Positions 38,701 to 50,180 of a DNA stretch of 64,000 bases are shown piece by piece (the stretch's first letter is position 1; the number at the start of each line of letters is the position of its first letter). The stretch spans positions 4,105,488-4,169,487 of the forward strand of contig OZ004585.1 in assembly GCA_963924555.1 (NCBI GenBank), read 5' to 3'. The translations under genes were made by a program, and so were the position numbers. A model generated the notes under the pieces. The model saw only the letters and a program-made list of their open reading frames with translations, was not told where the DNA came from and did not search any database. This DNA comes from Crambe crambe. Lineage: Eukaryota > Porifera > Demospongiae > Poecilosclerida > Crambeidae.

Positions 38701-39128
38701 AGCTAGCTATACTACATACATAGGAGAGCATCAATTATTTGAGGATACATATGATTGAGCTAATGTTCCACTATTCTGTAGTGTCAGTAATGAGTTTCTC
38801 TCTAGTTGATATATAATATAGAGACCTTACCAGCAAACATGAAGTCTTGAGATGGTTCTTGCCCTACTATACATCGAATAACAACATCTTCGGAAATGGT
38901 GTAGGTTAGATAGCTTTGATTAGCATTTTGCTGCGTGATCAAAGCACCCGTACTGTTGTAAAACTCAAATCTTGCAGTGGGGTCAGGTTCACCATGATCG
39001 TTTATGCACTCAAATCTTACTACGTTTGCATCTTCAATTGAAGGTAAATAGAAGTCCAGAGTAGGGATGCCTAAAACCATATGGATCATGGAGCTCAAAA
39101 AAAGAGTGCAAATGAGCACAGATGCCAT
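29705..39128 (-). CDS. RTK-C: five-Ig-like-domain receptor tyrosine kinase with a terminal frameshift
   Basis: Exons: 39128-38831 (signal peptide, D1), 36605-36267, 36019-35690 and 35068-34727 (three D2 copies), 34669-34310 (D3), 33807-33630 (transmembrane), 33514-33465, 33396-33283, 33072-32986, 32860-32643, 32585-32473, 32071-31906, 31350-31208, 29844-29705. Kinase motifs: GQGEFGLVY, VAVK Lys ~696, HRDLAARN Asp ~803, DFG Asp ~821, [21 protein letters not shown]. Kinase exon lengths equal RTK-B, except the last. The coding sum is one base over a multiple of three. The extra base is in a run of seven T (29800-29806; six A in the RTK-B coding strand). As written, the frame stops at 29787-29789 (931 aa), losing the final kinase helices; without the extra base it would run to 29705-29707. 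It may be a real null or hypomorph, or a homopolymer sequencing error. The triple D2 lengthens the ectodomain by about 225 residues. Confidence 0.88.
30178..30494. repeat. Repeat with ggcgagcgaagc / gctttgctcgcc ends
   Basis: The left end 'aattggcgagcgaagcgagc' and right end 'gctttgctcgccgattgaa' are imperfect inverted repeats inside the last intron of RTK-C. The interior includes 'atacgcatgcgcacg'. Probable MITE; target duplication not defined. Confidence 0.4.
33870..34235. repeat. Compact copy of the CAGCGAGCGAG repeat family
   Basis: Left 'tttgagtcacagcgagcaag' and right 'gagtcagctcgctcgctg' ends are inverted relatives. The inner text 'ccttagaagattttgctgg' and 'aagtggcaggcaactgcata' matches 6583-6860. 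It lies in the RTK-C intron between D3 and the transmembrane exon. Confidence 0.6.
35237..35264. repeat. (AAC)n microsatellite
   Basis: 'aacaataacaacaacaacaa' run in an intron between D2 copies of RTK-C. Confidence 0.7.
37319..37424. repeat. Hairpin repeat in RTK-C intron 1
   Basis: 'gtatatccagccaacaatcc' pairs with 'ggattgttggttggatatac'; the centre is also partly palindromic around 'tagctacatag'. Flanked by 'gtgagggaaaaaacatt', text similar to the 30-292/60838-61090 hairpin family edges. Confidence 0.55.
37430..38700. other. Intron 1 of RTK-C, no further exon recognised
   Basis: Contains repeated 'tcatgaa/ttcatga' words around 38100-38660 and a small minus-strand frame at 38374-38580 (about 68 codons) with no recognised domain and no good splice partner. 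Low-complexity 'tatgtactatgtac' at 38235-38275. Confidence 0.4.
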
Positions 39129-39896
39129 TTTGAACTCGTATAGCTAGCAACTATACACTATGGTCAAAACCAGCAAGTGAGCATGTGCAGTAGTTCCCGC
39201 CGTTATATAAGGAAGGTAGGTAAAGGGTCGTAGGAAGGTAAAGGGTCGGCTACGCCAAACTAGCTTGTAAGTTAAGTCAATAAGCTGTAAGGGATTGGCC
39301 TCCCTCCTCAAAATAAGTACTACTGTAACTATTTTTTTTGCGCCTATTATGACTGTAACTATCTAGTCTGGTAGAGAATTGGTTCTGTTTTTAATAATTT
39401 TGATGATACTGAATTAAATGAATACATAATTATCAGGTACTCTCTAAGTAGGGATGGCATTGGGTGGCCCATTGGAGTAGTACTAAACTTTGTAACACTG
39501 GAGTACTAGATCTATTGTCAGCATGCAACTCTTGAATAAGACAGAACACCTTCAGTTTACCATAGGATTCAAATATGAAGAGCAGACTATCAAACTATCC
39601 CTACTTTTCTCTTCATAAGAGGCCATGGCTCAACAGGAGCAGTCACAGAACACTCAAGGGTAGTGAAGTCGGTACGATATCAATTAGCTTAAGTAGTTGG
39701 GTAATTATGGGTGTGGTTAAACTAGTTACATTATTCTCTTGTTCATGAATTTTTTGAACCTTGCCATCTCTACTTTTTTTCCTTTATACTTGTATAGGCA
39801 CAATTCATGTATAATGATTACACACAGTCTGGCTAGCTAACTACAGGAATTATAATTCTATTGCTATTGGTTTTTTTCGTGTTGAGTAAACATGTG
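39129..39896. other. Intergenic spacer RTK-C / receptor D (includes upstream block 39227-39262)
   Basis: A 768-bp gap between the RTK-C start and the receptor D stop. At 39227-39262 the text 'aaagggtcggctacgccaaa' then 'ctag' is a diverged form of the block upstream of RTK-A and RTK-B, about 100 bp from the ATG. The remainder is AT-rich without recognised features. Confidence 0.45.
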
Positions 39897-42800
39897 TCAG
39901 TCCACAGAGTACATCATCGATAAATCAAATGAAGGAATTTCAGGAGCTTGCTCTTCTAGCTCTGGAATATAATCTGTGACTTGTTTAATTTTTTTATCAA
40001 TGACTGAATAGCTGGGGTCACGTGTGTCTCGCAATATTAACTGGGGTTCCCCCCCCTTGCTGTTGCTGTACATTTCATTTACTTCAAGTGCTTCTAATTC
40101 TCCATAATCAAAACTTCTAGGAGGTATCTTTTGCTTCTTCTTATTCACAACAGCATATAAGCAGTTGTCACACATTCCCTCTTTTTCTGCATTTTCTGCA
40201 TTGCATTTTCCAGCTGTTTTGGGGGATTTTTTATTTACTGCAGAATAAATATGGGAAGGATCCCATTTTTCAGAACCCTTCTGCATTTGAGTTTCCTTCT
40301 GCACTGAAACATCACATGGTGTAAGGTCTATTTCTTCGTAATTGCTTGCAGCATTTATGAATGTCTTCTTCATCACTGTAGCAGAGTGGGAGCCATCAGA
40401 TGCATACGATTTCTTCCTTTGCTCAACTTCATTATGTACTGGAGGAGATTTATTAATACATTTTGCACCTTTTAAGGATGTTTCTGCACTATGATTTGGA
40501 TCATTCTCAGTAATTACGAAATCTTGGGTAGATAAATCTTCACGAGTTTCTCTGTTCTCCAATTCAGTTGCAGGAAGATTTTCAGTTACATTTGGTGTTG
40601 ATGCTATGCATACTCCAGTCTTGTTCTTGACGCGAATTTGAATGAGATAATATAGTCTACGTAATGTTATTGAACTAATAATAGTCAGCAATAAAGCTCC
40701 AATTCCAGCTCCAATTCCAACTACAATTGGTATGCAAAATAATTGATAGTCATAATTAGCTACAGAATTTTAGAAAAGGGGTGGGGGCGACTTACAGAGC
40801 CACCTACTTACTAGCTACAGGCATGAATGATTGGTGAGTAAGATGGAACTCAATAATTCTTCACTTTTGTACTATGTATAGGTAATCACATGCTTTTGAT
40901 CACATGCTTTTGAGTGCAATTTGGGTATAATTGCATGAGAAACTGGCTAGGTAATTGCACGAGGTGAAGCTGAGTGCAATTTAGACAGTTTCAAAGCAAT
41001 TATACTCAAATTGCACGAAAAAGCATGTGATTGCCTATTAATCATGTGGTAGATTACTTGTATCAGCCAGGCAGCTGCATGTAGGAAGCTGTTAGCTAAT
41101 TGAACCTGTAATGCTTGCCACAAAACGCTTACAAAAGCCTAGTGGGTGGCCAACAATCCACTTAGACAAGCCTAGCACCTACAATTCACTTTGAAAAAAC
41201 GTTGTAGGAATAAATCAAGCTAGCCTACCATCTTCAGAAACATCGTTACTATGGCTATTAATTGTCTGCACATGCGCAGATGTAGGAGTGCAATTATAAA
41301 ACTACGAGTGCAATTAGGGATTAATTGCACGCGAACGAATGAGGGAAAATGTATTAGTAAATATTAACCACATGATTAGATGGATAATAGCTTATAATGG
41401 CCATGTTTTGGGTATAAATTATGTAGTACTGTTTTCTAACTAGGTATTATATCTTATCAACTAAGCAAGCTATAGAATCATTGCATTCCTACTGCAATAA
41501 TTGCCTATTAAACAGCAGTCGTTACCAATTTGAAACTTTTGATTTATATGCTGCATATGATTTCTACCTGGAATTATTGTATGCTGGAACTAAAAATCAA
41601 TTGCTTCAGCCAAATAAAGATGGGCTGGATAAATAATCATGTCAGCTGACAATACAATTGACTAACTATCGACCGGACAAACTCTGGATGTCATGCTCCC
41701 TACTGATTCTCTGAAACAACACACACCCCCATTTAATAAAATGTGCGTCCATGGAGTTAAAAATGTCTTCATTTTCTCTATAGCTATGTGTGATTTAGGT
41801 CTGTGAAGAATAAGAAATCTTCACTCCATACGTCTTTTTCTCGGACGTTGATATGGGACATGGCTGAGTAGATAGCCACTGCATCATGGCTGGTCTCACT
41901 TCAGTTGGAGTCTGTCCTGTTGTCTTATCCATCTATCCAATAGCTCATTATTATGCATATATATTGGTGTAGGAACAGGGGTGAACGTGGCCTGGGCCAC
42001 CCTATAATTTTGGTTTCACCACATCCCAACAAACCACAATTCAGCACACACACATGCAACTCCTTACCAATTACAGTACTATCTTGTTGAGGGTCATCAG
42101 TCAATGTCATTGTTGTACCATTTTCTTCTAATTGAAGATGGATTGGATATAATAACATTCATCATAGTTATTTGAGTTTTTTTTTTTTTAAATTCTGCCA
42201 CTCACCTAAATTTAATTTTTGAAGATACATAGACAATGTGATGGTAATATTAATATTATCTCTCCTTAGTGATGAAGAGGTCAGATTTTGCTCCACAATG
42301 CACTGAATTGCGTAGTTTTTCATTATAAGCTCACCAGTACTGATCTCCAAGGTGGAGTTAATCATGAAACTACTATTATTTACTCTCTCAGTTCTATCAA
42401 TAGATGTCCCATTCTGTTCACAGCTATCGAGATCACAAGGTGATCCATTAAATATCCACCTCACACTGATGTTACTTCCTCTAGCATTGCAATGAAAGAT
42501 AGCTGTGTTACCATTCACTACTGTCTGGGATGAAGGGGAAACCATTATTTCACTTCTCTCTAGAATAAAAAGTTCCACTAAATTTGTCCTTACAAGCTAG
42601 CTACATAAAAAAAAAAGCTACAATGAATCCAATTTTCAAAAACAATGAACCATTTTTTTGGAATTCTCATCGTATGCTTCAATTTGGTACCAATAGCTAT
42701 CTCAAAACTTGGGTAATTTTTTGTGTGAAATTATATTTTTTCTCAGTCATACATAAATACCTATACCTATACTTATCAACTTACCTAGCACACGGACTTT

Positions 42801-43971
42801 CATAAGAGGTCCTGTCACTTCCCACTGACAGTTCTCAGGAAGAGAGCATCGTTGCATTCTTAACTTACACTGGAATGCCCTCTGATCAATAGAGTCTGAT
42901 ATAAGTACAGAAAGGGTTCTGTTATCTTGAGAGAGCACATATTCTCTTGACTCTGTATCATTCATTAACTGCATTCGATGTGAATCCACAGTTACTTGTT
43001 CCCATTTTATAGTATAAAGAGTAGGCAGTGGTATGGGGCATGTCAGCATTGCATATGTATCAAGGAATACATCAGTCAAGATAGTTTCATTGGACACACT
43101 TGGAATAGCTGCATCAAGATCAGAATTAGCTCAGTCATGTGCATGTGTCTAATTATGCTTTTATGTTGTAGCTACCTACATACTTGCTTGTCCTTTATTG
43201 TCATATGTGCTGATCCTTGGTACATATAGTTACGTATAGTTAAAGTATTATGATGATCTTACGTAGAAACTGAATTCTTTTGGATTATGCAAGATCTCTT
43301 TAGGTTCTAATTTATGTTAATCGTGTTACTCAATCAGATCTGAATGTTAAACAGGCTATTAAAGCTACTGTTAAACTAATAGCTATAGGCACAGTTAGTA
43401 AACTGCAATATTATGCTCCTTTACATGTATTCTAAATATTTTTATGTAGCTAGCATAATTAGCAAAGCATTGAACGTAGCTCTTTGGGATCTTATTAATG
43501 TTTGTAAATTAGCTAGCTCTATGGCATCACTATTTTAAATAGCTATCTATACTGCTAAACTATATAGGCACAGTTAGTATAAACTGCAACACTCCTTTAC
43601 ATGCACTCATAGCTAAGTACTTAAGCATTATAATTGTGTAGATATACTACGTAGCACTAACCATAGAATGTAGCAAATTCAGAATGTTCTCCTTGTATTT
43701 TACAACTAATATTGACTTTGAAATCTGCTGCAATGTCATATATCAGATAGTCTTCATTAATATTTGTAGGTTGCTCCATCCATAACACACCACTAGTATT
43801 ATAAAACTTGAATCTTGCATTGGTGTCTTGCACACCACTGTCACTGATACATTGGAGCCTTAGTACATTTGGAGCTTTCCTTGAAGGCAAGTAATAGTCC
43901 AGAGTAGGAATGCCTAGAATGACATGGATGGAGCACCAAACTAGAGTGTAGATGAACAAAGATGCCATCAT
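39897..43971 (-). CDS. Receptor D: kinase-less Ig-like receptor with tyrosine-motif tail, 636 aa
   Basis: Five exons: 43971-43662 (signal peptide MMASLFIYTLVWC and D1), 43108-42785 (D2), 42559-42206 (D3), 42127-42068 (20-residue end of D3/stalk), 40759-39897 (transmembrane plus whole tail). The sum is 1911 nt, exactly 637 codons with TGA. D1-D3 are clearly homologous to the RTK ectodomains (for example [31 protein letters not shown]). The membrane helix is ~358-385. The ~250-residue tail has no kinase but carries YEEI (Tyr490, in SNYEEI, which fits the ITIM pattern), YSAV (521), YAVV (551), YGEL (568) and YSVI (600), plus a conserved C-terminus FDLSMMYSVD. Phosphorylated YEEI is a classical Src-family SH2 ligand. 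Expected role: a plasma membrane receptor signalling by recruiting SH2 proteins once phosphorylated, perhaps by neighbouring RTKs. Resembles in layout the Geodia sponge adhesion molecules; this is inference. Confidence 0.92.
40879..41050. repeat. Hairpin repeat in receptor D intron
   Basis: 'aggtaatcacatgctttt' pairs with 'aaaagcatgtgattgcct', and 'gtgcaatttgggtataattg' with 'caattatactcaaattgcac'. Related text occurs at 26560-26720. Non-coding MITE-like palindrome. Confidence 0.6.
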
Positions 43972-45295
43972 GAGGTCTTTCTCATTTCAGATAGAGAGAC
44001 ATACGTACATGCAGACTAGCATTGACTTATTATCCTAAATGCAGCAATTATTACATCAGTTTTCATGATGAAATGCCATATAAGGTATGAATAGCTGGAA
44101 ACATGGAATACTGTACGTATATTCAAAAAAGTTATCATATACACTACATGCATGTGTTTTATACACACAAGCGGTCACTGTTGATATGATAACAAGTTCT
44201 CTAAACTGGAACTGACCAGTTCACCAAAAATTCTCTGTACAGTAAACAGTGAAGTATTTTAATGACAAAAAAAAAATATTAGCTGGCTATGAGAGGTGGT
44301 AGCTACATACAACTGATGGTGGATTTCAGTACAGAGAGAACGAGAGCAATGAGAGAGGGAAAGTATTTTGGAAATACATCATACAGTATGAATGCTAACT
44401 AATGTATGATTGCCCTTAGCATGCACCTTAATTAATGGATACGTACATGGGAGAGCGAATGTTTTGAATAGGGACTTTATCAAAAGAAGTTTATGTATGA
44501 ACTCTTGATACAAAGCAATACAATAATCATTGTAAGCTTATCATTCATTAAGCAAAGAGAATTATTGTACATAGTTACAGTGTATAGCGATAATAATACT
44601 CATAAAGAGATAAAGCAAATGATAAAGTAACTCCATTAGCCATAATATATTCATCCAAAATTAGCTACCGCACAAAATAAAAATTACATGCTGGTCTCAC
44701 TGAGAGTGAAGGTTAGAGATGAAAGATAGAACTTGATAGCAGAGTGTTAGTCCAGCTGCTTCATTTTAATGTAGCTAATTCTGGACTTATATCTATTTTT
44801 AAAGAAACTGCTGAGACTTCTGAGGTCAAAGTTGGAGGATGTACTAATTTACTACAGTAGAAATTGTGTTCAGGAAGTCTCAGTAGTTTCAGAATTACTG
44901 CCACATTATTTCATGGTTTACATGTACCAATCTCTCTAGTGTAACCATAAATTATCTGTACAGATGAAAAAAACAAAATAAAACAAAAAACGATTTTAAT
45001 GAGTGCAAGCATATTATTAGCTATTTAGCTGTTGATTGAACTAATTTTTTGACGGAATTGTTGGTAAACTAAACAATAGCAAAAATAACAACAACAACAA
45101 CAAAATAACAACAACTGGTTATTCATGTTGCAGTAAGTACTGTTATGTAAACAATTAAAGTTGTTGTGCATAACTAGCAATCTCCTACACTCTACAATGA
45201 AATGTTTCATGCACATAATAAGGAGCTATAATAATTATAGTAAACAATAATTATGGTTGTTATTACAGTGAATGATATTCTCAACATTTGCTATT
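43972..45295. other. Intergenic DNA upstream of receptor D
   Basis: AT-rich, with scattered similarity to 53154-53700 ('gtatgaatagctggaaacat' and 'ttctctgtacagtaaacagt' against similar text there). This suggests the promoter regions of receptor D and of the 53-kb pseudogene share ancestry. No exon recognised. (AAC)n at 45080-45115. Confidence 0.5.
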
Positions 45296-45538
45296 TCAGT
45301 TTTTCTTGGTAGTCACTCCATAAGCAGAACATTGTTGGATCTTAATATCACCCTCATGTGAAGTAGGGACATCTAAATCACAAATCTCTATGTCTTCATA
45401 GTTGTGATGGCAGGAATCTGTGACTTGATTTGCTGCTGCATAAGCAGGGCATTGTGTAAAGCTGTATGAGGTAGAAGGAGTAGCAATTTCTTCATATATG
45501 ACTATGCTAGGTACAGATTCTACTCCAGTTTTAGGCAC
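45296..45538 (-). pseudogene. Isolated tyrosine-motif tail exon of a receptor D-like gene
   Basis: An 80-codon frame ending in a stop, starting PKTGVESVPS, which recalls KNKTGVCIAS at the same place in receptors D and G. It has IVIYEEIA (fits the ITIM pattern VxYxxI), PAYAAA, HNYEDIEI and SAYGVT, so spaced tyrosine motifs are kept although the sequence is otherwise very different. No transmembrane exon was found beside it. The nearest upstream receptor exons on this strand are the dead ones at 52.0-53.2 kb, across a transposon. It could be the end of that broken gene, or an exon of an unrecognised divergent receptor. Confidence 0.5.
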
Positions 45539-47457
45539 ATTAATTCAATTGAACCTGAGCTTTCCTTGATCTTTCTCTAAATAGTAACATTGATTGAGTG
45601 AACTCTCTAATATAGTTGTATAGACAGCTTACCCTAAATCTGTGCATTGCTTACGAGGAATTAAAATTCCACCACACTGTTAAAAGTAGGGTGTAGAACG
45701 TACACCTCGGGGTGTACCACATACCGGTCTAATATTACCCCCCTAGGGTGTAGCAAAGGGTGTAGATAGTTACTTATAGGGTGAATATAAATGGTGTAAA
45801 TTAGTATAAAAAGGTGTACAGTTCATTATACAATCAAAGGTATCAGAAATAATTAGCTAGATAAATTTGTTCATCACAGTTACTGCCTGTCTTACAGACT
45901 TTGGAATAGTTTGAGTGTCTTAATGCATAGCGTGTAAGTTTTTCCCATACATTTTTCAATATGGCCATTTTCTTAGACTCCGTTTACGTTTGTTTACTAC
46001 AATAGACTCTCCGTGTCATTAATATGGTCGATTTTAGATGCGGTTGAAATTTGATGCCTTATGCTACATGATATTAAAAGCTGATTAGATCACTTGAGGC
46101 ACATAATGCCTGTACACACTGCTTAGCAAAGTCTCATCTCTGTCTGCAATAAAAGCTTGCTGCTACAGAAGAAAGCTAGAACTCTGCTTGCACATATTCT
46201 TACATTGTATGGTAAAGATCGTCAACATGGAGACAGTAGTACAATCTCCAACCTGATGCGCAGTCCAAAACGAAGTAGAGTTAGGCGCTCTAAGTTAATA
46301 GCATGAAGAAGGACAAAGTTGCTTTAGACTGTGATGGCAGCGAAGTGCTGAGGTACTCAGGGAAGAAACGCGCTTTGATTATTTATTTATTTATTTATTT
46401 ATATTACATTACTTTTTTTTTTCTACTTGGTATGTAATTTTTTTGGTGTTTCGTTTTGTTTTGTTTTTGTTGTTATCTTTTGTCTGGCAGATGTGTCCCA
46501 AATGCACCACACCAGCCTCTTTTATACATGCACTCATGCTGCTACCTATTGATGAATCCTTTTGATAATCTTATTTATACGTAGATTGTTGTTAGCATAA
46601 ATAAGTATGTCTCGGCACAACTTCTTGTAGACTGCATATCAATAATCCATGTACGTAGCTGTAGGATGGACATTAAAGTTCAGGCATCATTTCTTTGATA
46701 CTAAGATGGTTTTATACATGTTCTTCATGCATCAAGACAGCGTTCTAGAGTTTCTGTCACTTCGACCTGCACTTTCTCGCCTGGCCTGTTCTGTTATCAT
46801 CATTCTTTGGTCTCTAATAATTTGTCCAGCTTCTCGCCTACTTTGCATCCATCTCTGTCATTGTTCTTTGTTCTCTTGTCGTCTTCTAAGATGGTAATAC
46901 ATCTACTCTGGAGTTGCTTGGCTCGTTGTTCAGGGTTTTTTCATTGTCTCCTGCATGGTTTATCCCTCTGATCTGAAGCCTGAAATGCTAGGTTTGAAGG
47001 GGGGACCACATGGCATATTAGTGTGGTATGGACTCCAATAATATAATTTTGTCTCGGCATCTGAGTGCTGAGACACAGTGCTGCTCACATGTTAATTTAT
47101 TAGAAATGATGTCATAAACTATAGATGTGCAGATGATGTAGATGTCAGTAATTAGAATAGCCAGGCCCGCTTTTTTTTTCGGGGTGGTGGAAAAGCGAAG
47201 GGCCTGGTATAAGTTGCATGCACATGCGCTCCTTCCCCCCAATCATGGGGGACTCGCTATACTTTCGGGCATGTCCGTTACATAAATCGTAATAAACATT
47301 ACATCATCATAATTTTGAGAGCTGAGTCAGCAGCTCTAGATAGAGACTGTTCTGTTGTTTTGCTCTTTCTGCGCTAGATTCAACTCACCTCACTCTCAAG
47401 GGGTGGTCACTCCAATACGCACTGTACTGACACCCGCGACCGGGGTCAAGATTAAGG
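45539..47457. other. 1.9 kb without a recognised gene
   Basis: Contains 'ggtgta' repeats at 45715-45840, (TTTA)n at 46380-46405 and a hairpin at 47165-47213 ('ccaggcccgctt' with 'aagcgaagggcctgg'). Frames at 46649-46897 and 47018-47242 show no known motif. Confidence 0.45.
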
Positions 47458-47608
47458 CATAGATAGTATATTACCGCCCCGGTGTAGTAGTGAAATGGGG
47501 CCCCCCTGGTTTTGGGGCCCCCCATCCCCAAATCACTAGAGATTTAGGGCTGGGGGGGCCCCATACAACTAGGGTTATGGGGACCCCGTAGTCCCCATAT
47601 TCCTAGGG

Positions 47609-48907
47609 CTATAGGGACCAGTCAGTGATATGGGGCCCCCTCAATTTTCCAAGCTTCCTAGCAAAATAAAAGCTTTTGCATGCTATAGGGACCAGTCAGT
47701 GATATGGGGCTCCCTCAATTTTCCTAGCAAAATAAAAGCTATAGGGACAGTCAGTGATATGGGGCTCCCTCAATTTTCCAAGCTTCCTAGCAAAATAAAA
47801 GCTTTTGCTCTAGGGACCAGTCAGTGATATGGGGCCCCCTCAATTTTCCAAGCTTCCTAGCAAAATAAAAGCTTTTGCTATAGGGACCAGTCAGTGATAT
47901 GGGCCCCCCTCAATTTTCAAAATAAAAGCTTTTGCTATAGGGACCATCAGTGATATAGGGCAGTCAGTGATATGGAGCTCCCTCAATTTTCCAAGCTTCT
48001 TAGCAAAATAAAAGCTTTTGCTATGGGGACCAGTCAGTGATATGGGGCCCTCTCAATTTTCAAAATAAAAGCTTTTGCTATAGGGACCATCAGTGATATG
48101 GGGCTCCCTCAATTTTCCTAGCAAAATAAAAGCTATAGGGACAGTCAGTGATATGGGGCTCCCTCAATTTTCCAAGCTTCCTAGCAAAATAAAAGCTTTT
48201 GCTATAGGGACCAGTCAGTGATATGGGGCTCCCTCAATTTTCCAAGCTTCCTAGCAAAATAAAAGCTTTTGCTATAGGGACCAGTCAGTGATATGGGGCT
48301 CCCTCAATTTTCCAAGCTTCCTAGCAAAATTAAAGTGTTTGCTATAGGGACCAGTCAGTGATATGGGGCCCCCTCAATTTTCCAAGCTTCCTAGCAAAAT
48401 AAAAGCTTTTGCTACGTATAGGGACCAGTCAGTGATATGGGGCTCCCTCAATTTTCCAAGCTTCCTAGCAAAATAAAAGCTATAGGGACCAGTCAGTGAT
48501 ATGGGGCCCCCTCAATTTTCAAAATAAAAGCTTTTGCTATAGGGACCAGTCAGTGATATGGGGCCCCCTCAATTTTCCAAGCTTCCTAGCAAATAAAAGC
48601 TTTTGCTATAGGGACCAGTCAGTGATATGGGGCCCCCTCAATTTTCAAAATAAAAGCTTTTGCTATAGGGACCAGTCAGTGATATGGGGCTCCCTCAATT
48701 TTCCAAGCTTCCTAGCAAAATAAGCTATAGGGACCAGTCAGTGATATGGGGCTTCCCCAATTTTCCAAGCTTCCTAGCAAAATAAGCTATAGGGACCAGT
48801 CAGTGATATGGGGCTCTCTCAATTTTCCAAGCTTCCTAGCAAAATAAAAGCTGTCAGTGATATGGGGCTCCCTCAGTTTTCCAAGCTTCCTAACAAAATA
48901 AAAGCTT
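47609..48907. repeat. ~70-bp tandem satellite, about 20 copies
   Basis: The full unit runs from 'ctatagggaccagtcagtga' through 'tatggggctccctcaatttt' and 'ccaagcttcctagcaaaata' to 'aaagcttttg' (70 bp). Some units lack the 'ccaagcttcctagc' part or are truncated to ~50 bp, giving a higher-order mixture. Frames across it are repeat artefacts. Spacers are not unique, so it is not a CRISPR array. Confidence 0.95.
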
Positions 48908-50180
48908 ATGGTGTCTGAATATTGTCCTCCTAAAATTTGTCCCAGTGGACAATTTTCACCAGTGAATAATGTCCATAATTCACTGTCCCCCCTCAGTGAA
49001 TAATGAAATCCTCAAGGCTGAAGAATTGTTACTGCATGGATGCGAGAGAGAGATTGGTAGTTTTCTCCAGTCTAGCTAGACATCTCAGACTACACCTGCT
49101 TCTCTACAAATGCAACTAGGGAAGCATTGAACAACAAACTGGAGTACAAGTTTAATCGCACCATCATGGGCCGCCACTTCTATTTCATGGCTGTGAAACT
49201 CAATGTCTCAAGTGAATCTTGAAAAGTCATTCAACTTTTACAATTTTCATGGCACATTTCATGAACAACTTTAATCAAGCCAGGCTATGTACATATCATA
49301 TATGCTGTCCTTGCTCAACATGCCATCTAACCTACTACAGTCACTACAAATTTTTATTTTTATACTATAGTTCTCTAAGTTACAACCTTTGTACATACTT
49401 CACTTCACTTTATTTTATTTCCAGCTTCACCAGCACGTGGTGTTAGTCTGGCAACATGTTTCACTATGCTTTAGTTCTGTAACACCAAACTCTTTATCAA
49501 AAAAATCACCTTGGAAGAAGCATGGAAGAAGCGTGGTAAAACTCTAGCTATATGTCACGTGCTAGATGAGAAAATGTCATCTTGGTCCACAATTAACTGG
49601 ATAGTTCTACCACAAAATAGCTATCTAGCTAGGTGAGGTTCCCTATTTTCTACTCAGTAAGCTGTGTCACATAACACTAGAAAAGTATCTCAGTCTGTAT
49701 GGTCAACGTCACAGAGTCTATGAAGCAAGTCAGAAAATTCACACTTGATTGTGGTTATAATACTCCAACTGACTCTAACACACCATTAGAATGCTGTATA
49801 GCTATGAGGAATCTATATAGAAACTATGTATCTTTGCCTCTTGTATGCAATGCATACCAGCTAGCCCAAGTCAATGGCGCCTACCTCACATGGTTAGCCC
49901 CCTGAAACTCATGGCAGCTAGCTATGCATGCCTAGATGAACAGGGCAGGCACGCATGAACCTAGTGTCTCTAGGGGCTAACTCCAAGAACCTCAGCCCAC
50001 CAAATCAACACATCAGCCTAGCGCCTATAGCAATTTTTATATGCTGCAGTTTTGTGGATCTTCCTCCTCATTCTTAGACTGCTTGTCATAGCCATCAGGA
50101 TACACTCCACCTGTCAAGTACTCTTTTGATGGCTGTGTAGGAATACTGACATAGCTAGCTGCTATTCCCAGCTGATTGCC
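48908..50180. other. Interior of the composite element, coding capacity not recognised
   Basis: Follows the satellite. Contains short plus-strand frames at 49219-49446 and 49699-49905, none with a known domain. Flanked on the right by ggggccccat repeats (50190-50320) similar to the left arm of the element. Confidence 0.4.

Noticed and set aside
39897..40691. Canonical ITAM (two YxxL/I spaced 6-12) in the receptor D tail
   Set aside because: The nearest pairs are spaced too widely (13 or more residues); only single YxxΦ and one ITIM-like site are claimed.
46649..46897. 82-codon plus-strand frame, hydrophobic
   Set aside because: No start context, domain or paralogue; hydrophobicity is common in AT-rich chance frames.
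47630..48723. Open frames and regularly spaced repeats resembling a CRISPR array
   Set aside because: Units are contiguous ~70-bp tandem copies without unique spacers, in a eukaryotic transposon context. The frames are repeat products.
49219..49905. Two short plus-strand frames inside the composite element, considered as transposase
   Set aside because: Too short, and no catalytic motif or zinc-finger pattern could be seen.
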